From the NCBI GenBank assembly GCA_020630595.1, contig JAHDBC010000010.1, positions 1-64,000 of the forward strand: DNA of 64,000 nucleotides. Direction: 5' to 3'. Below the pieces are notes generated by a model, which was not told the origin of the DNA, searched no databases, and was given only the letters and a program-made list of their open reading frames with translations. This document shows positions 33,876-43,109 of this stretch, piece by piece; position 1 is the stretch's first letter; each line of letters begins with the position of its first letter. The translations under genes and the position numbers were made by a program. This stretch comes from Planktomarina sp. (lineage in GTDB: Bacteria; Pseudomonadota; Alphaproteobacteria; Rhodobacterales; Rhodobacteraceae).

Positions 33876-34657
33876 TGCACGACAGTCAGTTTGACACAGA
33901 TGCCGTTGCTGAACGCATCGCGGCAGAAACCCTTGTTGTCGATGTCGACGGCTATGAAGGGCCGTTGGATGTGCTGTTGTCCCTGTCGCGCACCCAAAAG
34001 GTGGACCTGCGGCAAATTTCGATCCTGCAATTGGCTGAACAATATCTGTCGTTTGTGGAAAAAGCGAAAACTCTGCGCATCGAATTGGCGGCCGACTATC
34101 TGGTGATGGCGGCTTGGCTTGCGTTTTTGAAATCACGGCTGCTGCTGCCACCTGACCCCACAGAAGACGGCCCATCAGGCGAAGATCTGGCCGCGCACCT
34201 TGCGTTTCAGTTGGAACGGTTGCAGGGCATGCGTGATGCGGCGGCCAAGCTGATGGCGTTGGATCAGCTGGGGCGCGACCGGTTTGTGCGCGGCATCACC
34301 GAAGCCGTCACCCACCGCAAGAATGTGACCTATACCGCGACGCTTTTGGATTTGATGCAGGGCTATGCGCGAATCCGGACCAAGGATGAATTCCGCCCCT
34401 TCGTCATGGACCGCGATGCGGTCTTGAGCATGGAACAGGCGCTGGATGGTTTGCGGCATCTGATCGGGTTCGCCGGCGATTGGACCGATATTGTGTCGTA
34501 TCTGCCTGAAGGTTGGTCATCAGATCCCAAAAAACGCAGGTCGGCAACGGCAGCCACATTTGCAGCAACGTTGGAACTGGCAAAAGAAGGCAAGATCGAA
34601 TTGCGCCAGTCTGATACATTTGCCCCCATTGAACTTCGTAAGAAGCGAGATTCGTAA
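33875..34657 (+). CDS. scpA: Segregation and condensation protein A
   Basis: 260 residues. Kleisin subunit bridging the SMC heads with ScpB in chromosome condensation. YEGPLDVLLSLSRTQKVDLR is the N-terminal kleisin signature and ADYLVMAAWLAFLKSRLLLP the following helix. The C-terminal winged helix (from about 180) is present. Start overlaps the nagZ stop by one base, and its stop overlaps the scpB start. Confidence 0.95.
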   Translation: MHDSQFDTDAVAERIAAETLVVDVDGYEGPLDVLLSLSRTQKVDLRQISILQLAEQYLSFVEKAKTLRIELAADYLVMAAWLAFLKSRLLLPPDPTEDGPSGEDLAAHLAFQLERLQGMRDAAAKLMALDQLGRDRFVRGITEAVTHRKNVTYTATLLDLMQGYARIRTKDEFRPFVMDRDAVLSMEQALDGLRHLIGFAGDWTDIVSYLPEGWSSDPKKRRSATAATFAATLELAKEGKIELRQSDTFAPIELRKKRDS

Positions 34658-35334
34658 TGGACGATCACATCCCGTCTGACAGCTTGTTCGAAGCGCCGCC
34701 CATGGCCGAACAAGAACGCATGGTCGAAGCGATCCTTTTTGCCTCTGCTGATCCGGTTTCGGTTCGTGAATTGACCGGGCGCATGCCCCATGGATCAGAC
34801 CCGGCACAGGCGTTGGTCCATTTACAAAAACGTTACGACGGGCGCGGCGTTCAGGTCGTGAAGGTTGGGCAGGCATGGGCGATCCGCACCGCAGCCGACA
34901 TGGCATTTTTGATGCAGCGTGAAACGGTCGAATTGCGCAAACTGTCACGTGCGGCGATCGAAACGCTTGCAATCATCGCCTATCATCAGCCGGTCACCCG
35001 TTCTGAAATCGAAGAAATTCGCGGTGTTGCCGTTTCGCGGGGCACGATTGATCAGTTGCTGGATCTGGAATGGATCAAATTGGGGCGGCGGCGGCAAACG
35101 CCGGGGCGGCCCGTGACATTTGTAGTGACCGAACAGTTTCTTGACCATTTCGGGTTAGAAAGTGCGCGTGATTTGCCCGGATTGAAGGAACTGCGTGCCG
35201 CCGGACTGTTGGAAAACAGACCCCCGCCGGGCGATGCCTTGCAAGACGGTGAAGAAGACCCATCTGTCGAAGATGGCCAGGACGAGCTGTTTGGAAACGA
35301 CAGCACAGAACAACAAGAGCAGGAGATTGACTGA
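34657..35334 (+). CDS. scpB: Segregation and condensation protein B
   Basis: 225 residues. Two winged-helix domains: MVEAILFASADPVSVRELTG in the first, ALETLAIIAYHQPVTRSEIE-like sequence and GRRRQTPGRPVTFVVTEQFL in the second. Partner of ScpA and SMC. The tail after about residue 185 is acidic and disordered (EDPSVEDGQDELFGND), as in relatives. Coupled to both neighbours by one-base overlaps. Confidence 0.94.
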   Translation: MDDHIPSDSLFEAPPMAEQERMVEAILFASADPVSVRELTGRMPHGSDPAQALVHLQKRYDGRGVQVVKVGQAWAIRTAADMAFLMQRETVELRKLSRAAIETLAIIAYHQPVTRSEIEEIRGVAVSRGTIDQLLDLEWIKLGRRRQTPGRPVTFVVTEQFLDHFGLESARDLPGLKELRAAGLLENRPPPGDALQDGEEDPSVEDGQDELFGNDSTEQQEQEID

Positions 35335-35519
35335 TGGACCGTATAATCCAGATGATTTTGCAACAGGTGATCAACCGCGTGATGCGCGCCGGGATCAACA
35401 AGGGCATCAACGCCGCCACAAAGCGCAACCCATCAAAGACCCAGCACGACATGCCTGCAGATCAACAAAAGCAGGTCAATGATCGGGCAAATGCGATGCG
35501 CCGCTTCGGTCGTTTTTGA
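35334..35519 (+). CDS. Small basic protein downstream of scpB (61 aa)
   Basis: MDRIIQMILQQVINRVMRAG begins an amphipathic helix, followed by a basic stretch (INKGINAATKRNPSKTQ) and NDRANAMRRFGRF. Coupled to scpB (TGATG). Highly basic and small, so it might bind nucleic acid or membrane; function not recognised. Its last 44 bases overlap the convergent MFS gene, which is unusual and means one of the two C-termini is constrained by the other. Confidence 0.65.
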   Translation: MDRIIQMILQQVINRVMRAGINKGINAATKRNPSKTQHDMPADQQKQVNDRANAMRRFGRF

Positions 35520-36642
35520 TCTTCCAGATCACTTCGACCAGCATCAAGGCGGCACAGCCCGCCGATGCCAGCGTGACAGCAGAAAACCCGCCATACGCGT
35601 AGATCGGCGCAAATCCCGTCGCACCTATGGTGACGCTGACATACGTCAAGCAGGAGTAAATCCCCAAGATCGCCCCTTTTCGCGCGGGGTCGGTTGCAAT
35701 CAGGCGGTTCAGGATCAGCGTGAGCCCCGCGTGGTTTATGATCCCGTAAAGCCCCATCAGCAGGGATACGGCGACAAAGCTGAATGCGGTGTAGGACAGC
35801 GCAGTCAGCGTGAACACAGCAAGGCTGAACACGATCGCACCAGCGCCATTGTATCCCTTTCGATCCAACGCGCGGTCCACGATCGACGACGCGCCAAAGC
35901 CCACGCCATAGGCCAAAACAGGGATCGCAGTCGCCGATGATGGCAGGCCCAGCGTTTCAACAACATGCGGCGCCAGAAACGGGTAGCTGCCGTAGAACGC
36001 AAGCATGAAGGCCATGGCGACCATCACGGACCGGCCAAACCCCGGTATCTGCAACGCGCGCCAAGGGCGGGTGATCGGTTGCGGATGCCACGTCGGCACT
36101 GGCATGCGACTTAGAATGATTGCCAATATCAAGGTCAGTGCCGCAAAACTGGCAAACAGGATGCGCCAATTGATATAGTCAGCAATAATCGTTGCGACTG
36201 TGACCCCGGCGACAAGCGACAAGGTCCAACCGGTCAGAATAAGGCCCATCGTGCGCGCCTCTTCACCCTTTGGGCTGATATCGGCCCCCAAACCATAAGT
36301 GGCAGGAAAACCAACCCCAGCCGCCAGTCCCGCAATTGTTTGAACGGCAATCAAGAACCACAGACCCGGCGCAAGCGCACTGGCGACAAAGCAAAGAAAC
36401 AGAACGCCCAAGGCGACGCGCAACAATGGTGCGGCACCAAATCGGTCAACATAGGGGGCAAGTGTCAGGGATGAAACCGCGGTGCCCAACCCAAAACCCG
36501 CTGTCACCAAAAGCGTTTTTGCAAGCGAACCGATGCCCAAACTTTCCGAAATGACCGGGGCGAGTGGCGCAAGGGCCAACGAATTCGCCCCCATCAATCC
36601 GATGCATCCCGTCAGAATGTACAGTCGCGGGTCATGTGTCAT
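35476..36642 (-). CDS. MFS transporter
   Basis: 388 residues from ATG 36642 (MTHDPRLYILTGCIGLMGAN). Twelve hydrophobic segments in two halves. The inter-helix 2-3 loop reads YVDRFGAAPLLRVALG (the GxxxDRxG-like MFS element) and the second half has GYNGAGAIVFSLAV. Drug/metabolite exporter-type by general look; substrate unknown. It begins 13 bases after the dcd stop on the same strand. Confidence 0.85.
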   Translation of the reverse strand: MTHDPRLYILTGCIGLMGANSLALAPLAPVISESLGIGSLAKTLLVTAGFGLGTAVSSLTLAPYVDRFGAAPLLRVALGVLFLCFVASALAPGLWFLIAVQTIAGLAAGVGFPATYGLGADISPKGEEARTMGLILTGWTLSLVAGVTVATIIADYINWRILFASFAALTLILAIILSRMPVPTWHPQPITRPWRALQIPGFGRSVMVAMAFMLAFYGSYPFLAPHVVETLGLPSSATAIPVLAYGVGFGASSIVDRALDRKGYNGAGAIVFSLAVFTLTALSYTAFSFVAVSLLMGLYGIINHAGLTLILNRLIATDPARKGAILGIYSCLTYVSVTIGATGFAPIYAYGGFSAVTLASAGCAALMLVEVIWKIKNDRSGASHLPDH

Positions 36643-36655
36643 GGGCAACGGGCAT

Positions 36656-37738
36656 TCAGGATGCAGGTGTGCGGAAGTGTTTCGAAAGCTTTAGGCTTTG
36701 ACCCTGATAATTCGATGAAAGTTCGCGTCCATACAGCATGTCTGGCGTTTGCGTCATATGTTCATAAATCAGACGCCCGACGATCTGCCCATGTTCCAGT
36801 GCAAATGGCGCTTCGTGGCAGCGCACTTCCAGAACGCCCCGGCTGCCCTGTCCGCCTGCGGATGCATGGCCGAATCCGGGGTCAAAGAAACCGGCATAGT
36901 GCACACGGAATTCACCAACCATGGCCAGATATGGCGCCATTTCGGCTGCGTAGTTCGGCGGGATGGTCACAGCTTCCTGACTGACAAGGATATAAAATGC
37001 GCCAGGGTCCAGAATGACACGACCGTTAGACGGGCGGATCGGTTCCCAGAATTCCGCAGGATCGTAATGGTTTATCTTTGAAAGATCGATGACGCCTGTA
37101 TGTGGTTTGGCCCTGTAGCCCACGACGTCCTGATCATTGGGGCGCAAATCCACCGAAAAGCCCAGACCATCTGCAATGGTGGGGGTCCGGTCCACCAGCG
37201 GGGATGCGGCATGAAGCGCAAGCAATTCCGTATCTGTCAGCTTTGCGTCCCCATCCCGAAGCCGCAGCTGGTTCAGCGTCATTCCCGGCCGCACCAGAAC
37301 GGAAAAAGATCGCGGGCAAATTTCTGCAAACAGCGGCCCATGATACCCCGCAGGGATCCTGTCAAATTCTGTACCGCCATCGGTGATTGTACGTGTCAAC
37401 AGATCAAGCCGGCCTGTTGATGATTTCGCGTTTGCTGCGCCATGCACAGTCGCAGGCAATGCCAGACTTTCCTGAAGCGGCACAACATAAACGCAGCCTT
37501 TTTCCAGAACTGCACCATTCGTCAGATCGACACGGTGCATTTCAAAATCAGACAGCCGATCTTGCACCGAATTGCCATGCCCGGCCAAAAAAGACGCCCT
37601 GACGCGATACGCCACGGACCCAAGTCGAAGATCAATCGATGCCGGTTGGATTTGATTGTCGGCAGGGGGGGCATCCATGCGGATGGCGTCAGATGCAATC
37701 AACTGTTCCAGGGTTTGGCTTGGAAATACACCGGCCAT
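36656..37738 (-). CDS. dcd: Two-domain dCTP deaminase
   Basis: 360 residues from ATG 37738 (MAGVFPSQTLEQLIASDAIR), about twice the length of E. coli Dcd (193 aa), the fused N- and C-domain form common in Alphaproteobacteria. The dUTPase-like trimer fold is recognisable in IQPASIDLRLGSVAYRV, KSSTGRLDLLTRTITDGG and RIPAGYHGPLFAEICPRSF in the first half, and PGAFYILVSQEAVTIPPNYA and GEFRVHYAGFFDPGFG in the second. Supplies dUMP for dTMP synthesis. Downstream of tRNA-Pro, separated by a terminator. Confidence 0.9.
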   Translation of the reverse strand: MAGVFPSQTLEQLIASDAIRMDAPPADNQIQPASIDLRLGSVAYRVRASFLAGHGNSVQDRLSDFEMHRVDLTNGAVLEKGCVYVVPLQESLALPATVHGAANAKSSTGRLDLLTRTITDGGTEFDRIPAGYHGPLFAEICPRSFSVLVRPGMTLNQLRLRDGDAKLTDTELLALHAASPLVDRTPTIADGLGFSVDLRPNDQDVVGYRAKPHTGVIDLSKINHYDPAEFWEPIRPSNGRVILDPGAFYILVSQEAVTIPPNYAAEMAPYLAMVGEFRVHYAGFFDPGFGHASAGGQGSRGVLEVRCHEAPFALEHGQIVGRLIYEHMTQTPDMLYGRELSSNYQGQSLKLSKHFRTPAS

Positions 37739-37755
37739 GTTTCGGTCCTTTATGC

Positions 37756-37794
37756 ACAAAACCGCCCGATCCCATTGGGAACGGACGGTTTTGT
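37756..37794 (-). terminator. Terminator after tRNA-Pro
   Basis: Long inverted repeat with ACAAAACCG and CGGTTTTGT at the outer arms and CCCA/TGGG inside; on the minus strand the 3' arm ends in TTTTGT. It lies 5 bases past the tRNA 3' end and 17 bases before the dcd start. Confidence 0.85.
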
Positions 37795-37799
37795 CTGTT

Positions 37800-37876
37800 T
37801 GGTCGGGCTAGCAGGACTCGAACCTGCGACCTTCCGTCCCCCAGACGGACGCGCTACCAGGCTGCGCCATAGCCCG
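37800..37876 (-). tRNA. tRNA-Pro (anticodon GGG)
   Basis: 77 nt with encoded CCA. Acceptor CGGGCTA/TAGCCCG, D-arm with GGTAG, anticodon stem TCCGT/ACGGA around loop CTGGGGG (anticodon GGG, reads CCC/CCU), T-arm GCAGG TTCGAAT CCTGC. Followed by a terminator. Confidence 0.97.
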
Positions 37877-37933
37877 CTTGGACGTCGATATATCAGGGCC
37901 ATTCGGGCAAGCAAGCCCAAAGGTGCCGCGTTT

Positions 37934-38737
37934 TCAATTGCTGGCCGCATTAATCCAAGCCCGCAGGGCAGGGGCGTTTGATTTCACGAATGCCATGCGT
38001 GCACCGGCCCCTTTTCGAAACGCAGCGGCAAGGGGACCGGGCGTCGCAGGAAACGATGAATTGGGCCGGTCTTTGCGTCGCAAATCCAGCGCAATCGCAG
38101 GTGCTGTGGGTTCCGGTTCTTCCAATTCAGGCGCATCAAACAGGTTCAGCATCGGTGCTTCGGCAACCGCGTCATCGCTGGGGGGCGTCTTGTTGGTGAA
38201 CTGCGCCGTCAATGTTTGTGTTGCATCATCCTTGGGATCAAGTTCGGGGAACAGTGACATTTGACCCGAATGGGCCGCCGCGGGTTTTGGCCGGCGTGGC
38301 GTGCTTTTCTTGACGGGCAAAGGATCGATTGTGAATGCGATCACATTGTCGGTCTTTCTTTGCGGCGATTCCGCTTCTGGCGCGGCTTCAACGGTTTCAC
38401 TGCGCACAGGCGGTTTTGTTTCCTTGGGCGCAGGTTTCGCGGCCTTTTCGGTCGCACGCTGCGGCAATTCTGGGGAAAGGGCACGAATATGATCCGCGCC
38501 TTTTTCAACGACCAAAGCCTGCACCGCTTTGATCGTCATGCCTTCACCGTGCAAAAGATGTCGAATACCACCCACAATCTGCATGTCTTCGGGCCTGTAA
38601 TATCTGCGCCCGCCAGAACTTTTCATGGGTTGAATGACATCGAACTTGCTTTCCCAATAGCGCAGCACATGGGATTGGGTGCCCAGCCATTTGGCGACTT
38701 CGGAAATGGTGCGGTATGCGTCGTTGCTTTTGGCCAT
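37934..38737 (-). CDS. MerR-family transcriptional regulator
   Basis: 267 residues. N-terminal MerR winged helix ([60 protein letters not shown]), about 1-85. The remainder is low-complexity, Pro/Glu/Ala-rich and apparently disordered to a short C-terminal helix ([19 protein letters not shown]). No effector-binding domain of known type. It follows ihfA by 5 bases, a conserved pairing in Alphaproteobacteria; targets unknown. Confidence 0.88.
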   Translation of the reverse strand: MAKSNDAYRTISEVAKWLGTQSHVLRYWESKFDVIQPMKSSGGRRYYRPEDMQIVGGIRHLLHGEGMTIKAVQALVVEKGADHIRALSPELPQRATEKAAKPAPKETKPPVRSETVEAAPEAESPQRKTDNVIAFTIDPLPVKKSTPRRPKPAAAHSGQMSLFPELDPKDDATQTLTAQFTNKTPPSDDAVAEAPMLNLFDAPELEEPEPTAPAIALDLRRKDRPNSSFPATPGPLAAAFRKGAGARMAFVKSNAPALRAWINAASN

Positions 38738-38742
38738 AAGAA

Positions 38743-39042
38743 CTAGGACGTGCCGGCTGCCACACGATCTTTCATCAAATGGGATGGTCTGAACGTGACG
38801 ACGCGGCGGGGCGGAATGTCAGCTTCTTGGCCCGTCTTTGGGTTGCGGCCCATGCGGGCGGATTTGTCCCTGACGCTGAATGTCCCAAAAGATGAAATCT
38901 TTACGGATTCGCCACTGACAAGCGCGTCAGACATGTGCCCCAAAACGCTTTCCACAAGATCCGCGCATTCATTTCGGGACAGACCCACTTCATTGAACAC
39001 CGCTTCGCTAAGATCCATGCGGGTTAAGGTTTTCTGAGTCAT
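38743..39042 (-). CDS. ihfA: Integration host factor subunit alpha
   Basis: 99 residues from ATG 39042 ([20 protein letters not shown]), with GGGGGA 5-6 bases upstream; an ATG two codons earlier sits too close to that site. HU/IHF fold with [20 protein letters not shown] and the DNA-intercalating arm [20 protein letters not shown]. Bends DNA for replication, recombination and sigma-54 transcription. Part of the plsX-fabH-ihfA-merR run. Confidence 0.95.
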   Translation of the reverse strand: MTQKTLTRMDLSEAVFNEVGLSRNECADLVESVLGHMSDALVSGESVKISSFGTFSVRDKSARMGRNPKTGQEADIPPRRVVTFRPSHLMKDRVAAGTS

Positions 39043-39116
39043 CTTCATCCCCCGGTCAGATTAGCCGCAAGCTTAGTGGTCAATGGGGGCGCACGTCAAT
39101 GTGCAATGCGGCGGCG

Positions 39117-40073
39117 TTACCAGCGGATCACCGCAGTGCCCCATGCCAAACCACCCCCAATGGCCCCGGTGACGATAACCTGCCCCGGTTTCAGATCACC
39201 CGCTTCCTGTGCCGTGGCAAGCGCAAGCGGGATCGATGCGGCGGATGTATTGCCGTGGTCTTGCACTGTCATCACAACTTGGGACATCGGAACCTTCAGC
39301 CGCTTTGACACGCCTTCCAGAATACGGCGATTGGCTTGATGCGGCACAATCCAGTCAACATCCTGCGTGGTCAATCCTGCCTCTGCCAGGGTGTCGATCG
39401 CTGTGTCTGACAGTTTTTCAACGGCATGGCGGAACACTTCTTTGCCCTGCATACGCAGGTGGCCGGTGGTTTGCAGGGAAACCCCGCCGTCTACGAAAAG
39501 GATATCTTTGTAACGCCCATCAGATTTCAGCGCAGTAGACAGAATGCCGCGATCGCTATCCGACGATGCGCCCAACAAAACCGCGCCAGCGCCATCGCCA
39601 AACAGCACACAGGTGGATCGGTCCGTCCAATCCATCAGCTTCGAAAATGTTTCGGCCCCGATCACCAAAACCCGGTCCGCTTGGCCGCTGACAATCAACG
39701 CATTCGCCGTGGCAAGCGCATAGACGAAACCGGCGCAGACAGCCTGAACATCGAATGCAAACCCGTGGGTCATCCCCAGCCCATTTTGGACCATTGTGGC
39801 CGCCGACGGGAATGTCAGATCTGCGGTTGACGTTGCCAGAACAATGGCATCCACGTCAGCTGCGGTTTTCCCGGCATGGGCAAGTGCCGCTTTGGCCGCA
39901 TGCGTCGCCATATCAGATGTGGTTTCGCCGTCGGCTGCGAAATGACGGCGTTCGATGCCGGTTCGGCTGCGGATCCAAGCATCGTTGGTGTCGAGCGTTT
40001 TTTCAAATTCGGCGTTCTCGACCACCCGCTGTGGCAGATATTTCCCAACCCCTTCAACAACAGCGCGACGCAT
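39117..40073 (-). CDS. fabH: Beta-ketoacyl-ACP synthase III
   Basis: 318 residues. Condenses acetyl-CoA with malonyl-ACP to start fatty acid synthesis. Catalytic triad visible: Cys113 in AVCAGFVYAL, His in VPHQANRRIL and Asn in DHGNTSAASIPLAL. Coupled to plsX by TAATG, linking fatty acid initiation to phospholipid synthesis. Confidence 0.96.
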   Translation of the reverse strand: MRRAVVEGVGKYLPQRVVENAEFEKTLDTNDAWIRSRTGIERRHFAADGETTSDMATHAAKAALAHAGKTAADVDAIVLATSTADLTFPSAATMVQNGLGMTHGFAFDVQAVCAGFVYALATANALIVSGQADRVLVIGAETFSKLMDWTDRSTCVLFGDGAGAVLLGASSDSDRGILSTALKSDGRYKDILFVDGGVSLQTTGHLRMQGKEVFRHAVEKLSDTAIDTLAEAGLTTQDVDWIVPHQANRRILEGVSKRLKVPMSQVVMTVQDHGNTSAASIPLALATAQEAGDLKPGQVIVTGAIGGGLAWGTAVIRW

Positions 40074-41176
40074 TAGGTATCCCCCTGTTCGACTGGGTCC
40101 GATTGATTGCTTTCCGCAATACGCGCCGCCAGCCTGCGTGAAAAGTCAGCTTCCGCCAATTGATAGGCCAGTTTCACCGCTGCTGCCACCCCGGTCGCAT
40201 CGGCTGATCCATGTGATTTCACGACAGTGCCGTTCAACCCCAGGAATACGCCGCCGTTGACGCGCCGCGGGTCAATACGTTTGGCAAGGCGGCGCAAAGA
40301 GGAATAGGCCAGAACCGCAGCAAGCCGCGACAATATCGTATAGCGAAATGCATCAGACAGGATTTCGCGAATGAATTTCGCGGTGCCTTCTGCGGATTTC
40401 AAAGCAATATTGCCGGTGAACCCATCGGTCACAACCACGTCGACCGTGCCCGATGGGATATCACCCCCTTCGACATATCCGACGAAATCATAATGCCCGC
40501 GGTCTGCGTGGCGCGCGATTAGATCGTACGCTTCTTTCAGTTCTGGGCGGCCCTTGTTTTCTTCGGTGCCGACATTCAACAAGCCGACGCGCGGGCGTTT
40601 CAGATCAAACCCGTTGCGTGCGTAGGATGTGCCCATCAGCGCATATTGCAGCAAATCCTGGGAATCGGCTTTCACGTCCGCCCCCATGTCCAGCATCACC
40701 GTATTTCCGGCGTCACCGCGTGACGGCCACAAAATCGCAATGGCGGGCCGGTTGACCCCGGCCAACTTGCGCAGGCGGATCATGGAAACGGCCATCAGCG
40801 CGCCCGTATTTCCGCAGGAAACACAGGCATCAGCATGCCCATCTTTCACGGACGTGATGGCAGACCACATAGAAGTGTCTTTGCCATGCCGCATGACGTG
40901 GCTTGGTTTGTCGTCCATCCGGACGACGTCATTGGCATGCACGATTTCGCACAGATCTTCGATCCGGCGCTTTCGCACAAGTTTGGTCAGTTCATCACCA
41001 TCGCCATGCAGGATGAACCGCAAATCGTCGTTTTTCGAAGCAGATGTTGCGATGCCCTCGACAACGGCGGCGGGGCCAAGGTCCCCGCCCATAGCGTCAA
41101 TGGAAAGAACAACGCGACGCGGCAATTCCGCGTCAGGGGGCGCAGCGTGCGTTGGATCAGAGCCGACGTCAGTCAC
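40073..41176 (-). CDS. plsX: Phosphate acyltransferase (acyl-ACP:phosphate)
   Basis: 367 residues from a GTG at 41176 (VTDVGSDPTHAAPPDAEL); an upstream GTG at 41197 is possible but has a poorly placed ribosome-binding site. Makes acyl-phosphate from acyl-ACP for phosphatidic acid synthesis. RRVVLSIDAMGGDLGPAAVV begins the conserved core and GFTGNIALKSAEGTAKFI and GGVFLGLNGTVVKSHG follow. Between rpmF and fabH, the classical order. Confidence 0.93.
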   Translation of the reverse strand: MTDVGSDPTHAAPPDAELPRRVVLSIDAMGGDLGPAAVVEGIATSASKNDDLRFILHGDGDELTKLVRKRRIEDLCEIVHANDVVRMDDKPSHVMRHGKDTSMWSAITSVKDGHADACVSCGNTGALMAVSMIRLRKLAGVNRPAIAILWPSRGDAGNTVMLDMGADVKADSQDLLQYALMGTSYARNGFDLKRPRVGLLNVGTEENKGRPELKEAYDLIARHADRGHYDFVGYVEGGDIPSGTVDVVVTDGFTGNIALKSAEGTAKFIREILSDAFRYTILSRLAAVLAYSSLRRLAKRIDPRRVNGGVFLGLNGTVVKSHGSADATGVAAAVKLAYQLAEADFSRRLAARIAESNQSDPVEQGDT

Positions 41177-41200
41177 TTTCGCCCCCGGGGAACGCACACC

Positions 41201-41407
41201 TTAGGCTGCGTCTTCGTCCAGATCAATTTCGTCAACCATCGCAACGACTTCGCGGTCGTCGTAATGACCGCAAGATGCGCAGACGTGATGCGGACGCTTC
41301 AGTTCGCCACAGTTTGTGCATTCATTTGGGTTTGCTGCAGTCAACGCATCGTGGGACCGGCGATTGCCGCGGCGGCTCCGCGTGATTTTATTTTGTGGGA
41401 CAGCCAT
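41201..41407 (-). CDS. rpmF: 50S ribosomal protein L32
   Basis: 68 residues, [20 protein letters not shown] at the N-terminus, with the zinc-ribbon cysteines [18 protein letters not shown]. The acidic C-terminal extension is usual in Alphaproteobacteria. Between yceD and plsX. Confidence 0.97.
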   Translation of the reverse strand: MAVPQNKITRSRRGNRRSHDALTAANPNECTNCGELKRPHHVCASCGHYDDREVVAMVDEIDLDEDAA

Positions 41408-41558
41408 GTCTCAACCTCGGGCAGGGGGGTCTTGCGACCCGGTGTTACAGGGATTTTGGGGCGCAATAAACGATAGTTTGCGGCCTGTCGACTCCCCTTC
41501 ATGTCAGAGCCGCAGCACATACGTGAAAAAATGCCAAGATCAAGCCCCAGTCGGCGGT

Positions 41559-42107
41559 TTAATCCTGATCTTTTGCGGAGCCCAGCTTGTCTTTCAGCGC
41601 GGCCAAACCCGAAAACGGGTTCATTTTTTCGTCTGTCAACGGATCAATGCCCGGTGCCGTGAAGACCGATTGTTCAAGCGTTGCCCCATCCTTGCGAACG
41701 TAATCCGGCAGGGCAAGGCTTAGCGCTTCTGTAAAGACTGCGTTCAAGTCCAGAACATCGGGCAGGGCTTCGACTGTGTCATCTTCGGGCATTTCAGTTT
41801 CGCCCACATCATATTCGATGTTTGACAGTGCCTTGGTGTATGTGCGCGAAACGACGTCATCAATGCGGACCTGCACCGGATCCCCCGTAACCACGCATGA
41901 CATAGTCGCAGTTGCGCCAATTTTGCCGTCCAGATGCCAGTCAGCCTTGCCCCGGGGACGCAGTTCGCCCTGAAACCGTGGTTTGGCCACCGCAGGAATT
42001 CCAAGCAAACGGGCCATGTCGGCAGTTTGATCTGACAGATCAAGATCAAACCGATACGGGCGATTTTTCGCGAGTTCTTTCAATGCGACCAAGTTTGTCC
42101 GGGTCAA
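41559..42107 (-). CDS. yceD: YceD/DUF177-family protein
   Basis: 182 residues from a TTG at 42107 (then TRTNLVALKELAKNRPYRFD), chosen because AAAGGA lies 6-9 bases upstream; no ATG fits and the open frame to 42236 has no family-like N-terminus. The DUF177 core is recognisable by SCVVTGDPVQVRIDDVVSRT, which has one of the usual cysteines, and by DVLDLNAVFTEALSLALPDY. Always next to rpmF; in plants and E. coli it is linked to 23S rRNA accumulation. Confidence 0.88.
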   Translation of the reverse strand: MTRTNLVALKELAKNRPYRFDLDLSDQTADMARLLGIPAVAKPRFQGELRPRGKADWHLDGKIGATATMSCVVTGDPVQVRIDDVVSRTYTKALSNIEYDVGETEMPEDDTVEALPDVLDLNAVFTEALSLALPDYVRKDGATLEQSVFTAPGIDPLTDEKMNPFSGLAALKDKLGSAKDQD

Positions 42108-42178
42108 AGCGTGTCCTTTCTTGAAAGACTTTGTGGCCTTCGATACGGTTCGTCCAACACGTATGGGCTGGGGGCACA

Positions 42179-42634
42179 ATGGGCAAGTGGGTGACACGCG
42201 CGGCGATCGCGGTGCTGATGATGACTTTGGCGGCATGTGGGGCGGTTTACCGCAATCACGGATATGTCCCGCCCGAAGAAGATCTTGCCAACATCATTGT
42301 CGGGGTCGACACGCGCCTTTCAGTTGAAGAAACACTGGGTGTACCCACCGCCGAAGGGGTCAGCAATCAAGACGGGCTTTACTACGTCGCATCGCGCTGG
42401 CGCCAATTCGGACCTGCGCGGCCGCGCCCCATTGAACGCCAGATTGTTGCCATCACGTTTGACGGCAACGAAGTTGTGCAAAACGTTGCGCGTTACGGAT
42501 TGCAAGACGGGCGGGTGGTGACGTTGTCGCGCCGCGTGACAGAAGGCGGCGCGAACGAAATTTCATTCATTCGCCAGCTGATGGGCAACGTGGGTCGCTT
42601 GACAACGGGCGATCTGATCGGTGGCGCGCCCTAG
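42179..42634 (+). CDS. bamE: Outer-membrane assembly lipoprotein BamE
   Basis: 151 residues from ATG 42179 (MGKWVTRAAIAVLMMTLAAC), lipobox with acylated Cys20. SmpA/BamE domain: GYVPPEEDLANIIVGVDTRL, SVEETLGVPT and the YYVASRWRQFGPARPRPIER strand. Member of the BAM complex that inserts outer-membrane proteins. Divergent from yceD with 71 bases between starts. Convergent 4-base overlap with msrB. Confidence 0.92.
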   Translation: MGKWVTRAAIAVLMMTLAACGAVYRNHGYVPPEEDLANIIVGVDTRLSVEETLGVPTAEGVSNQDGLYYVASRWRQFGPARPRPIERQIVAITFDGNEVVQNVARYGLQDGRVVTLSRRVTEGGANEISFIRQLMGNVGRLTTGDLIGGAP

Positions 42635-43023
42635 CTTTCGGGATCGAAGGTCAGCGCTACACCATTGATGCAGTACCGCAAACCTGTGGGTTGCGGGCCA
42701 TCGGGAAACACATGGCCCAGATGGGCGTCGCACCTGTTGCAATGCACTTCCGTGCGGCGCATGAACCAGCTGTTGTCCTGACTTTCTCCCACCATGTCAT
42801 CATCCACTGGCTGATAAAATGAGGGCCAGCCTGTGCCGCTTTCAAATTTGTGGGCCTGATCAAACAAAGGCGCATCACAGCACACACAGCGGAACGTCCC
42901 GGCATCCTTTGGAAAATTGTCATGGGTGCCAGCGCGTTCTGTGCCATGTTTGCGCGTCACTTTGTAGGCAAGGTCTGAAAGCTGATTTTGCCATTCCGTG
43001 TCTGATTTGATGACTTTGTCCAT
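42631..43023 (-). CDS. msrB: Peptide-methionine (R)-S-oxide reductase
   Basis: 130 residues from ATG 43023 (MDKVIKSDTEWQNQLSDLAY). Zinc-binding CVCC and CNRC pairs, substrate elements SGTGWPSFYQPV and HLGHVFPDGP, and catalytic Cys in GLRYCINGVAL. Repairs R-methionine sulfoxide in proteins. The longer open frame to 43059 has no family-like sequence. Confidence 0.96.
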   Translation of the reverse strand: MDKVIKSDTEWQNQLSDLAYKVTRKHGTERAGTHDNFPKDAGTFRCVCCDAPLFDQAHKFESGTGWPSFYQPVDDDMVGESQDNSWFMRRTEVHCNRCDAHLGHVFPDGPQPTGLRYCINGVALTFDPES

Positions 43024-43109
43024 TGTTCTTCCTTTTTGGCCCCGGGGCTGGTTTTTCATATATGGTGAATTACTGTGGCAGTGTGACCAGTAATCAAGGA
43101 TGTGTGATC

